A DNA stretch of 44,151 nt. It comes from Hysterium pulicare CBS 123377. Lineage: Eukaryota > Ascomycota > Dothideomycetes > Hysteriales > Hysteriaceae. The notes under the pieces are model-generated. The model did no database searches and had not been told where the DNA came from. It was given only the letters and a program-made list of their open reading frames with translations. The stretch's first letter is position 1, and each line of letters starts with the position of its first letter. The position numbers were made by a program, and so were the translations under genes. This document shows positions 29,814 through 39,801 of this stretch, one piece after another. Where the stretch lies: positions 1 to 44,151 of the forward strand of contig AJFK01000905.1 in the NCBI GenBank assembly GCA_000467715.1, read 5' to 3'.

Positions 29814-31750
29814 ATGTTATTTGGATTCGCATTTGCGATTGCCGGTTCGCTTGGTCTAGCTACGGCTTTGGGAACTTCAGGTACCGGCCGATGCGGCGCG
29901 AGTTTTGGACTGACCTGCTCTGGTAAGAAGATATCGTAAAGGTTGCGGAGTGAATTTTATACTGACGCGATGCCAGGTTCGAGCTTCGGAGCATGCTGTT
30001 CTAAGAATAACTGGTGGTAAGTGAGGTTATCAAATGCACTCGATCGAATACTTACAATGCCTCAAGCGGCTCTACTTCAGACCACTGCGGGACTGGATGT
30101 CAGTCCGCGTATGGTTCCTGCGGTACAACCAAACCTATATCCACGAACGCGCGATGCGGTTCTGCCTTCGGAGGCCAGACCTGTGAAGGGTCCGCCTGGG
30201 GAAATTGCTGTTCGCAATATGGCTATTGTGGAAGTACAGACGATTATTGCCGCGTTAGCTCTTGTCAGGCGGATTATGGAACATGTAGCTCGGGATCTTC
30301 GTCGTCTTCGCGGACGACTTTGAGCTCTGTTTTCGTGTCGTCTCGATCTTCGACGTCGGTGTCCTCTTCGCGGGTAGCCACTTCGTCGGGTTCGAGCTCC
30401 ACGCGTGCTTCGAGCTCGGCAGTCACATCAACATCCGCAACGATCATCCTATCGTCTTTGATAAGCCTCTCTTCGAGCTCGGCAGTCCCGTCCACCACAT
30501 CCTCGATCATTCTGTTATCGTCCGGGAGCTCTTCATCAAGCTTGGTGTCATCTGTCGTCAGTTCGTCGTCTGCTTCATCCTGTGCTCCCATCACAATCAC
30601 TCAGTCGGCAGCATCATGCCCGGCTACTTCTTTCCCTGTTCTAACCGCTTCGACCATAACTATTACGTCTGCGCTATCATGCCCGTCAATTGCGCTTTCC
30701 ACCTCTAGTTATCTTCCAATTACTGTCACGGCTCCTTGTTCATCGGCTTCACTGTCTGTGCCTACAATAACGGTCACCGGATCCGCACTCACCGCGACTA
30801 TTACCGAGTCCGCATCGTGTGCCTCCGTGTCCGTCCCTACTATTACCCTTACTGGCTCTGCATATACTGCCACGATTACGGAATCCGCGTCGTGTGCTTC
30901 CATTTCTATCCCTACGATAACGCTCACTGGCTCAGCATCGACCGCCACTATTACTGAGTCTGCTGTTTGCTCGTCCGTCTCGGTGCCAACGATAACCGTC
31001 ACTGGATTAGCATCCACTGCCACTGTCACGGAATCCTGCTCATCTATCTCAGTCCCTACCATCACGCTATCAGCGTCCACCGTTACTGAATCAGCTTCGA
31101 CAGCGACTATTACAGAATCTTGCTCCTCCATTTCAGTTCCTACTATCACCCTTTCGGCTTCTACAATTACCGAATCGGCTGCATGCTCTTCTGCCTCGAT
31201 TCCCACAATCACTTCTACGTCCACTTTGACCGTCACAGCATCCAGCGCCAGCAGCGCGGCCTGCTCCGCAACCGATGCCATCATAAACGGCTCTTTTGAA
31301 ACCGGTCTTAATCCATGGATATCAATTGTATCTAGCGCCGATGCCGTCGAGGACCGATTAAATTTAGGAACGGGCGCAGCCGCAGACGGTTCCTATGTCC
31401 TCCGCACCCGCATCGCCTCCACCAACGCAAACTTAGCCCAGCACTTCGTGCAAGCAGTGTCTCTATGCCCAGGCACGACCTACCAGCTGGTCTACTCCGC
31501 CAAACGAACAACCACGGCGGGCGCAATAGGCATTTCTGCATACTTTGGCGCAGGCCCCGATGCTGCTCAACTCGTTTCCTCGACTACGATCACTATGTCG
31601 ACTTTCACGGATGTAACGGGGATTAGTCTGACTGTGCCTTCGGGTTCTGGGTATACGTTTGGTATTGTGAGGTTCACCATTACTTATACTGGAGGGACAG
31701 GGCAGGCAAAGGAGGTTTATGTGGATAATATTCGCCTCTTGCCGGTATAG
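29814..31750 (+). CDS. Secreted CBM18 chitin-binding mucin-like protein with repeat stalk
   Basis: Three exons: 29814-29922, 29977-30016 and 30067-31750, giving 610 aa. The 54- and 50-bp introns fall inside the first hevein domain and restore its cysteines. A signal peptide (residues 1-19) is followed by two CBM18/hevein modules, Cys27-Cys68 (ACCSKNNWCG) and Cys80-Cys123 (NCCSQYGYCG). Next is a Ser-rich stretch and a long Ser/Thr stalk with 6-8 imperfect repeats of about 26 aa (VPTITLTGSA...TATITESASC). The last 155 residues form a beta-sandwich-like domain starting IINGSFETGLNPWI and ending EVYVDNIRLLPV, like CenC-type carbohydrate-binding modules. The expected location is the cell wall or extracellular matrix, where it could bind chitin or shield hyphae; this is inference from domain content. 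Confidence 0.88.
30745..31225 (+). repeat. Coding tandem repeats, about 78 bp unit
   Basis: Within the chitin-binding gene, imperfect units encode (S/C)xSxPTITLTGSAxTATITES. Each has a spaced cysteine and no frame change, with some shortened copies. Such repeats are prone to copy-number variation. Confidence 0.8.
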
Positions 31751-31956
31751 TTGCGTCGGTGATTATTTGAGGAATACGGATAGTGCTAAGTTTTAATCAA
31801 AATGTTCTGGTCGGGATTTAATTAGCGTGCAGAGAAGTTCATCTGGAAGGTCACGTGGTGATTCTCGTGCTCTCCACGAACGAACTGTCTAGGAGAATCA
31901 TTCTTCAGGCTTGGATTAATCACTCATCGTTAGTTAGCCAAAGCAAATATAAAGTC

Positions 31957-32351
31957 TCAATGAAACTGCGTCTCGGTTTCTTCACCACCTGCCGCCACTT
32001 TACTTGAACGCCAAATTTCAAGAATCTCCGTTGTTATGTCGGGCTGTTCGCGTCTTTCTCCAGACGTAGAAGAAGACACGGCGTGAATTAGTTCAGCACA
32101 CCATGCAGCGGCATCTGATGGGTCGTAGCTAAGGAGGGTTCGAGAATATAAGGAGTGGGGAAATGGTGCAAATACAAAGCTGGTTGGTGGCGATGAGGAG
32201 CCCCATTGATCATGAGGGTGTCCAACACATGTTAGTAATGATCGTCAACACTGCTATCTTTGAGCTACCGCGTATCTGAAGAATAAATTCGAGGCCGCCC
32301 CTCTAGCATAGCATTGTCTCGAAGCGAGTATATCCTTCTGGCCCTCGCCAT
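31957..32351 (-). CDS. Small two-exon protein, family unknown
   Basis: Two exons, 32351-32269 and 32179-31957, giving 101 aa. The 89-bp intron has donor GTAGCT, acceptor CCAG and an ACTAAC branch-like site. The product is basic at the start (MARARRIYSLRDNAMLEGRP), has an aromatic/proline middle (FVFAPFPHSLYSRTLLSYDP) and a helical end (DAAAWCAELIHAVSSS ... ITTEILEIWRSSK). No signal peptide, membrane segment or known domain is seen. A good TATA box (CTATAAAAAG, 32526-32517) lies upstream. An upstream ATG at 32432 opens the same frame but meets TAG after 16 codons, and the sequence between that TAG and 32351 keeps the same style. The gene could therefore be longer with an undetected intron, or be decaying. 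Exon 2 frame also stays open into the intron. Confidence 0.5.
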
Positions 32352-32516
32352 GTCCGTCTCTAATTCGCGAATGTCGGAGGTCTAGAGCCATTTGATGGAT
32401 GGACCGCAAATGGTGATTTCCAACGAGGACATGGTTCGACTTTGCTGGTTCTTTTGACGCTTTCGTGGGTCAAAATGAGAGGATGCGAAGATTGAAATGA
32501 GGAAGGGAAGAAAAGG

Positions 32517-32526
32517 CTTTTTATAG
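32517..32526 (-). promoter_or_regulatory. TATA box of the small minus-strand gene
   Basis: CTATAAAAAG on the minus strand, about 85 bp before the ATG at 32432 and 166 bp before the ATG at 32351, followed by a pyrimidine-rich leader. The spacing favours transcription starting upstream of 32432. Confidence 0.6.
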
Positions 32527-33275
32527 ACTTCACTCATCCCTTCAGATCTCGTGACCAAGTACTCTTGGGAGATGATTAAGAACTAGCGGTGACCTCGCGG
32601 TATCCTAGGGTATAAAATCTTCTTCGCATCTCAGTTCGCAAGGTTCGCACTTCATTCGAGAACAAAGCCTTAGGAAGCAACCCTCCTTGGTACGAGACGT
32701 CAACCGATTCACTTCTCAAGGGTCATGTGGACCTTCTCAGCCATCAAACTGGAACACAAACAAGTTTTGACGTGTGTGGAGTCCTTTGAGAAGTTATTGA
32801 ACCGGCAATGGGATTCTTGCCATCGTCCACATTGATATAGCGCACTAGCAGACTAGTTGAGATGTTCAACGCTGTCGTTATTCTCGATCATAAAACTCTG
32901 CTTAGGAGACTGCTGATTGTCTTTCCGGAGCGGTGTGGATCATCATCATCCTTGAAGGCAAGTATTTCAGTCCGAAGTCCAGATGTAGTACTTGTAAATA
33001 TCATTATGATGCAGAGATACTTCCATGCCTTCATAGCTCAGATAGCACCATCCCCCCTGTGAAAAACAGACTATGGACTTCTGTCCAAAGAGCGTCTGTC
33101 GACTATCAGATACAGGTAGGGATGATTTAGGCCTGCCCTCCCCGGAGTCCCAATCAACTCCTCCAGCACAATAAACCAAACTTCTCCCTTCGCATGTAGG
33201 GTCCAAGCGCACCTCTTCTCGATCTAGGTAAAATCCGATACAATTACCAAGAGTTACCGCCACATCCCCCTCCCC
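32527..33275. other. Intergenic region
   Basis: Contains the far promoter of the small minus-strand gene and the 3' flank of the P450 gene. Plus-strand frames at 32862-33130 overlap in different frames and lack signatures. No gene is recognised. Confidence 0.4.
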
Positions 33276-35049
33276 TCAACCTCTTGTCACACACAGAAAC
33301 GACGCTTTATCGGGGTTTTTCAACTGTGGACTAATGAAATGCTCCACTTCAAACATCGTTTTCAGGATCCTCTCTCTGGCCCGTTCCTCCGATTCGTCCT
33401 GCCTCAGCGCCGGCCTCAGCTCATACCTCTTCAACAAGCTCGCGATCACCGCCACAAACTCCACCTGACTGAATTTCTTTCCCGGACAGACGCGGGGACC
33501 GAAGGACCAGCCAATGAACTCAGCGTCCGGAGGAGCTCCAACAAAAGCCTCGTTTCCAGGACGTGAGGAGGGCGAGGCTATGAAGCGGCTGGGTTTGAAT
33601 GCGTCGACGTCAGCGCCCCAGGTTGCAGGATTGTGATGAATACCGTAGTAGTTGATGGAAGCGAAAGTGTGTGGTGGGATGAGGTATTCTTTGCCGGCGA
33701 TGCGAAGGGGTAGGGACAAATCTGCGGTGTACTTGGGGTGCATCGGGACTGCGGAGAAAAAGCGAAGAGTTTCGTACTACTTCCTCATCAGCGTCAAACA
33801 GAGACTATGAAGGGAAAGAAAAGATTTGAACTGGGAAACAAACCATGAGTGCATCAACTCGGACAAGTCTCGGGAATGCTTTCTCGTATCCCTCGGGGTC
33901 GAGATGCGTGAGTACCGCATCAACTTCTTCGCGAACCCATTCTTGCACTTCGGGATAGCACACAAGAAATGGAATTGCAAAGCTCAGAGCACTGGATGTG
34001 GTTTCGTGGCCTGCTTGCATAAACATGAAGAGATTTCCGTAGAGCTCTTGATCTGATAGCCCCCATTTTCCTCCCCCTGTTTGCTCCCTTTTCTCCGCTT
34101 CATTAGCTCGTACCAGGGCGCTCATGAGATTATCTTTGGGCTTGCCTCCATTTAGGAAGTCTTTTCTCTCCGTCTCCACTCCCGTTTCCAAGAAATTTCG
34201 AATCTCCTGGACGGCGAGCTGAAGTCTCTTCAAGCCATTGGGAATGACCCACCTAGGAAGCCTCGCTGTGGCGAAGATGATCGGGACGAGCATCATGGCC
34301 AAATTATCGATCACAGTACGCATCGCATCGGAAAGACTCATCTGGTGCCCTGGTTCCACAACTCCAAAGCCAGTGTCATGATCAGATTTCTTCCCCAGGA
34401 CCGAAGAAGCTAAGACCTCCATAGCAAGGACGTTATTATCTTCTCTCAATTCTCTCAACGTAATCCCCTCGCTTGCATCTTTCTTCGAAGCTTCAGCCCA
34501 CTTCATCGCAGCCCGGTCAGACTGCGCTAGCGATTCACGCCACACGAGCTTCGAATTCGCCTCTTTGAAGGCAGGACTGGTGACTTTTCGATGTCTCTGC
34601 CAATCATTCCCATTGACCGTATTGACGTTCTTACCAAAACTCTCCATCATAGCATACAGATCCTCATTTTTGATCCACACTCTCCAATTTCGGAACAACT
34701 CCCTCGCAGCCTCTGAGTCCGCTACAATGATATTCGTCTTGAACGGGCTCACCAGTGCGAAAGCTGGGCCATACTTAGCATGGGATGCGTAACGATCAAG
34801 CATCGGCCAGCCAAGACTGCTAAAGTCTGTTGCCGTGGGATCCCAGAGGCGCAGTGTGACCATTAATTTGCGAATGGAAGGGCCGAAAATGATCCAGAGA
34901 GGGTCTTGCCATGATTCCCAGACGATGATGATGGGAAGGCCTATTTTGTGGGCGGTGATGTAGTTCTTGAGTAACTTGTAGATGCGATTTATCGCAAAGA
35001 GAGAGAAGAGCGTGAGAAAGGTAACAAGGGCTTTGTGAATGAAAGCCAT
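33276..35049 (-). CDS. Cytochrome P450 monooxygenase
   Basis: Two exons, 35049-33844 and 33776-33276, giving 568 aa; the 67-bp intron has donor GTTTGT and acceptor GTAG. The start at 35049 puts a hydrophobic anchor first (MAFIHKALVTFLTLFSLFAI), fitting an ER-bound enzyme. The frame extends to an ATG at 35172, but that would put charged residues ahead of the anchor and overlap the palindrome. Landmarks are WQRHRKVTSPAFKE (C-helix), the oxygen-activating I-helix MQAGHETTSS near 345, the ExxR motif YETLR at 403-407 directly after the intron, and the heme loop FGPRVCPGKKF with Cys499. All essential motifs are intact. The CYP family and substrate cannot be told from sequence alone. No other biosynthetic core enzyme is in view, so a metabolite cluster is not supported. 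Confidence 0.93.
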
Positions 35050-35659
35050 GTGGAGTTTTTTTTTAGTTTTTTTCCAGAAGATCTTACGCGCGTCCTGAGG
35101 TTTATGAAGTTTAAAATTCCTGGGCCTGCTGTTTCTTATGGAGGAATCTGATAAATTTGCTACGCCGTGCAACGGCGTAGCGGAGTGTACCGCATTGGAC
35201 TTTAGCCTATGTTTAGCGCGGGTGGAAGCTTATCTAATTGTAAGCACTACTAGCATGTTTCGTGTAGATCTATTCTAATTGGCGTACTTGATTTACTTAG
35301 CTTGCACCAGCTTCGTAAAGTCGAGAATCCTGATATGAGTGGCCCAATACCGCTTTATTACTCTTTTGTTGCTGATATTGCTCATAAAATTATATGTTAC
35401 TATGACCATCTTCACTTATAGGCAGGCACAAGTATTCAATTGATGTCTGAGTGCTACGATAATAAGACGCGCTTGGTATACATTTTGTAGAGAGATATGC
35501 GTGAAGAAGGAAAATCACGCGCAAATCACGTGCCGTACGTGGATCGCAGTGTGTAAAACCCAATCCCCAAGCTAGTCATCAATGAACCAATGTAAAAGTA
35601 CCACTATGTTGAAGCTAGGCTCACTATACTTTTCAGGAAGTGATAGCTAGCCTCTGGTA
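35050..35659. promoter_or_regulatory. P450 promoter and HSP70-like gene 3' flank
   Basis: Upstream of the P450, with a T-run at the ATG, the palindrome at 35159-35181 and AT-rich sequence beyond. A CACGTG core lies near 35527. No gene recognised. Confidence 0.5.
35159..35181. promoter_or_regulatory. Perfect 10-bp inverted repeat containing CCG-N5-CGG
   Basis: The arms GCTACGCCGT and ACGGCGTAGC are exact reverse complements separated by GCA. The inner CCG and CGG are five bases apart, the format bound by dimeric Zn2Cys6 fungal regulators. It lies about 110 bp upstream of the P450 ATG at 35049. Confidence 0.6.
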
Positions 35660-37646
35660 CTAATTCTTGTAGTTGGCCTCAACTGAACCTAGAGGCTTTC
35701 CATCAACTTCGCATGAGAATGTCATAAGGGCGGATTCCAACTTGATAACGAGATCATAGTGGACATCGTAACTACATCTACTTGTTAGTCAACGATTATC
35801 ATATAAAGACAATATACGCACTAAGCTTCACCGTTGACGTCGACCCTGCTTTTAAACGTTTCCCGAGGAACTCCAGTAAAATCTGCTATCATTGTGCAGT
35901 TTACTTTGAGAGAATCGCCCTTTGACTTGTGGCGGGGAGCGGTTCGGTCTTTGGACTCGTACAACTCGTTCGTGAAGATAAGCTGGTCCGAGGTATAGTT
36001 GGCATCAAGTGATTTGTAAAAGGGAAACTTGATTATCTGGTCGCGGTAAAGGTCGTCATCAATGCCAATGTACCATGTGAACTATTCATGCAACCGTTAG
36101 TCGACAAAGATAAGGGTTCACGTGGTAAGATTACACACCGTTCGTGCCCTAGTAGTGCCATCACGACGAGTCTGAATTTTTTCGCCATAGTCGAGGTCAT
36201 CGTCATAGACAGTCCACGCTTCAACTCCGTAATGACGGGTTGCTTTGGTTGACTCAACAAGAGCTGCTTTTGGCAACTTGCTCAAGGCTGCGCCCTTGAC
36301 AATAGCGGACCACGCATCATGCGGTTGCAAGATTTGGATATCGGGATGCGCCTTCTCCACGCAAGATTTGAGATACTGGCTACCTCCGAAACCGCCAACG
36401 AGGAAGATGCCGGTGACGCCCTTAGCCGGCCTCTTGATCTTCACAGACTTGACTTGATCATCTATGAGTCTCAAGACGTCGGTGATGAGAGGAGTGAAGA
36501 TGCTCTTGACGTCAGTCCGGGTTAATCTCCAACAATTCGACTCCAGCCCATTAACGGGGTCGTCTTCGAGATCAGCCATAGGGAAATTGACAAAGTATTC
36601 TTCGGAAGCATTGCCGCGAAAGGAGGTTTTGATCTCCCGATCGAATTGTGCATTCGCTCGGAACCAGGCTTTCGTCTTCTTTAGCCGGAAGAACTCCTCT
36701 TCTCCGATAAGATTCTTGACGGCTTCCTCAAAGCGCTTATTGAGGCCAAGGCTTCCCGCCATACCCCCTGTCCCAGGAACCAGCTCTTTCAGTTTCAGCC
36801 GTGGAATGGTGGCCTCAACTTCGTACGAGATTAGATCAACAGTGCCGCCGCCAGCATCGCAGATAACGAAGGCATCGCCGACCTGAAGAGAGAAACCCAG
36901 ATCGTGGAGAGTGTGCAATGCCGCTGCCTCAGGCTCTTTGATAAGAGTTACGGGAAATAAGCCCGCAATCTTTGCGGCTTGGAGTGTTGAATTCTTAGCA
37001 GCATCCGACCAGACAGCAGGGACTGATGAAAAGGTCAGTAGGCATGGACAAGAGGTTATGGGAAGAGACTGACCGGAAAGAACGAACTGTTTCTGGCACA
37101 GTGCCATGTAGCTCTTGGGTACTTCTTTTGAGATCTCAGATAAGGCATATTGGTATATCCCGCTGATAAAATCGGCAGCCACCATAATTGGAGGCTTAGG
37201 TAGTTTTTTCAGATCACTCTTGATATTCCCCATGGGAAGATACAAAGGCTTTTCTTGAGAAGGGTCGAGCAGGAGTTTGACGCCAACAATATTATCTGCC
37301 ATTGGGTTCACGGATGCACCCCAGGTAAACGCCCCACCTTGGTAATTGATGAGGGTAGGAATTTTTGGAGCATTATGGGATTCTCCGTCCAAGCCTGCGA
37401 CTACCATTAGTTTCAAACCTCAAACCGAGGAAAACTGTGGAAGAAGAGAGAGCGCAAACCTGGCCAGTTGATGACTGTGGCAACTTTCGAGTTCCCTTGA
37501 TTGGGAAAACAATAGGCGATTCCAGAGAATGTTGTGCCGAAGTCGAGAGCAATGATAACTCTCTCGTCTGCCTCAAATGCCGTTGGCCCGTCGCCCCTAG
37601 ATCCTCCCAACGCAACGGCCATATCATCCATACCGAATGCGCCCAT
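35660..37646 (-). CDS. HSP70-like ATPase (HSPA12-type actin-fold protein)
   Basis: Five exons: 37646-37460, 37394-37074, 37022-36139, 36081-35822 and 35771-35660, giving 587 aa. The 51-bp second intron is in frame with no stop, but removal restores FVLSVPAVWSDAAKNS; the last intron has donor GTGCGT and a TGACTAAC branch. Nucleotide-binding landmarks are ALDFGTTFSG (phosphate 1, about 34-42), KEPEAAALHTLHDLG (connect 1), ICDAGGGTVDLISYE (phosphate 2) and GIFLVGGFGGSQYL (adenosine). The classical HSP70 substrate-binding domain and EEVD-type tail are absent; instead there is a C-terminal beta-rich region of about 150 aa. Such proteins are numerous in filamentous fungi and little studied; a chaperone or signalling ATPase role is inferred only. 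It is divergent from the coiled-coil gene at 38385. Confidence 0.9.
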
Positions 37647-38384
37647 TGCAAAAAGAAATTTCCAAAGTAGTGAATAAGGGTAGAAGAGTTAAGTATGCGT
37701 GCGGAGGACGTGAGGGTGTTGAGGTGGTTGTATCTGAACAACGCTGAGACAAGGCTGAGTGACAACTTTGTGGAAGCAATGGTAGACTGTCTCAACTGCA
37801 CAAGACTTCGGGCAAACAGGTAATCTATATGGTTCGTGCTGGTTGCACAGATACATGCAAACGCACCGTTAGGGGACAGCACTAGATAGCAGCCGCTTAA
37901 GTTAGGATTCGAGCATCCGTGTTTCATCTGCTTCTTTCTGCATCCGGAGCCTCAAAGAAAAAGCAACTATCTCTAGCGCTGCGAGGCTAAGTCACAGTAG
38001 GTTTCAACGATACCTTCAGACCAATGAAGTTTGCCCTGGGAGCGCGATATGATCAAGCTGCATCAGGCTGAGACAAGCCTTGTGGCCGCCTACGTAGCGC
38101 CCTGGGACGATGACTGGTTAAGAACTTTTGTTGACAAACGCCTTCACCAATATCGTATGATCTCTTATCATGCGATGAAAGAAACGGGACGCAAGGCTGT
38201 GGGGTTTCTCCCGTATTCTTAAAATACCAGCTCTTTCCCCCAGACTACTTTAATTAAAATGCCCATGAACTTGATCGTCACAACTCACAGAGCAAGAACA
38301 GGTGTGGTCTTTGAGTCAGATCAGTCATATTCGATCGCTTTCCATACCCATACCTTTCGTGTTGTCCATAATCAGCGGCAGGGA
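37647..38384. promoter_or_regulatory. Divergent intergenic region between the HSP70-like and coiled-coil genes
   Basis: 738 bp with both promoters. Open frames at 37365-37927 and 38031-38222 are shadow frames or lack support. No palindromic operator is obvious. Confidence 0.45.
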
Positions 38385-39801
38385 ATGGACGTTGAATACT
38401 CACCAGAGCTGAACCCCACCTCTCAGGATGAGGCACTTGGACGACTCCAGAACGGCATTCAGCAGGGCTTTGACGGGGTGGAGCTGAGCTTTCAGGGTGT
38501 TCGGGAGAGACTGTCCGAAATGAACGCTCGACTGGATTTCTTATCTGCTCGGACAGTAGGAACTCCGTCCGGTCGAAACGGACTCGGGCAAGTGAGTGAG
38601 AGCGTCGGAGAAGGGACTTTGACTGTATCCTTTCCATCGTGTATATTTTGTCAGAGTAGTCTGCTGATGATTTCAGGACTCTGATGCGAACCGTATTGCC
38701 GATGATTTGGCTGCTCATAATTCAACGCTGCAATCCCAAAACCAAGAACTTCATACTCAAAACAGAGAACTGCATGCTTACATAAAAGACTTACGAGTCG
38801 AAAAACAAGACTTTGAAGGTCGAATTGAGGCTGCAGATGGCGAGGTTAGGAGGCTCGCCCAGCTGGAAAATGAGTTGAGAAGGGAGTTGAATCGTCTGAA
38901 GCAAAAAGAGGTCCAATTTCGCGACATTATCCTTAAGAATGCAGGCACACAAAAGGTCACTGACCAGGAGATGATTACCGAATTTTCTATCTTACGGCAA
39001 CAAGTTCAACGCCTCGCCAACGCCAGGAATGCGGTTTTCGAGCTAGAGAAATCCCCCAACTTGCCCGGGGACGCTTCCCAGAAGATGAAGCACTTCTACA
39101 GTTTTTGGAAGCGTAAATTGACAACAAAGGATCTTGCTTTACGGATGCGCGCAGAGATCTTTGTACAGCTTGACTATTACATTTTGAGCCAAGCATGCTA
39201 TGGCTTACACAGGGGTGATAGCGAAACAAAAGCAACTGAGGTATTCCTTGATATTGAAAACCGCTTTAGAGAATTTGAACATTTGCTTGAAAAGTATGAA
39301 GGTACGTTAGCACGCTTCTGACGTGCTAGTTTAGAATCTAATATCAACACAGTGGATGACGGCAGCATCGCCGATTGGCGAATTTGTACGTTGGAGTGTG
39401 TTGACTTGCTCAAACTCAAGGATGAATATAGCAAATTTGTGGCGACTAGAATGCATCAGTTCTTCCTTCCGCTCGTTTCTACGCGGGTAACATTAAGAGA
39501 GGAGGCGGAGTTGGAACACACGATCTTAGAGATTTGCAAGCAAGCCCTCAAGCTGAGGATGATGATGCGACGATCCAAGGAAGGGTACGACTGCGAAACA
39601 CTTGACAGTAAAAACCTTACTATGACTCGCAACGAACACATTGCTGAGGCTTTTGGTGTTGAGGCTGGAAAGAATGTGGAGCGGAGCGACGAGATCGCCT
39701 TTGTTCTCTTTGGCGCATTGACAAAACAATCTAAAACACTTGGAGGAGAGAAGAAGGTACTGGAGAAAGCACAAGTGATTCTGAAGCGCAAAGGAGCTTA
39801 A
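38385..39801 (+). CDS. Coiled-coil protein, fungal, function unknown
   Basis: Three exons: 38385-38624, 38677-39301 and 39353-39801, giving 437 aa. Intron 1 could instead start at the stronger GTGAGT donor at 38592, which would remove 11 residues in frame. Intron 2 has GTACGT and is 51 bp. The N-terminus is acidic/amphipathic (LNGIQQGFDGV-type). The middle (residues about 95-185) is a long coiled coil with repeated QNxELHxxNRELHA and ENELRRELNRLKQKEVQFRD. The C-terminal 230 residues form an alpha-helical globular region with RNAVFELEKSPNLP, KMKHFYSFWKRKL and ILEICKQALKLRMMMRRSKEGY. I do not recognise a named domain. No signal peptide or membrane helix, so a cytosolic or nuclear protein. The start ATG at 38385 was preferred to 38259 because the coiled-coil style begins there. 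Confidence 0.75.

Noticed and set aside
30274-31284. Long minus-strand frames rich in Val/Asp/Glu
   Set aside because: They are antisense shadows of the Ser/Thr repeat region of the chitin-binding gene.
33276-39801. Secondary-metabolite gene cluster
   Set aside because: A P450 and, further on, a multicopper oxidase are present, but no polyketide synthase, peptide synthetase, terpene cyclase, transporter or pathway regulator is visible.
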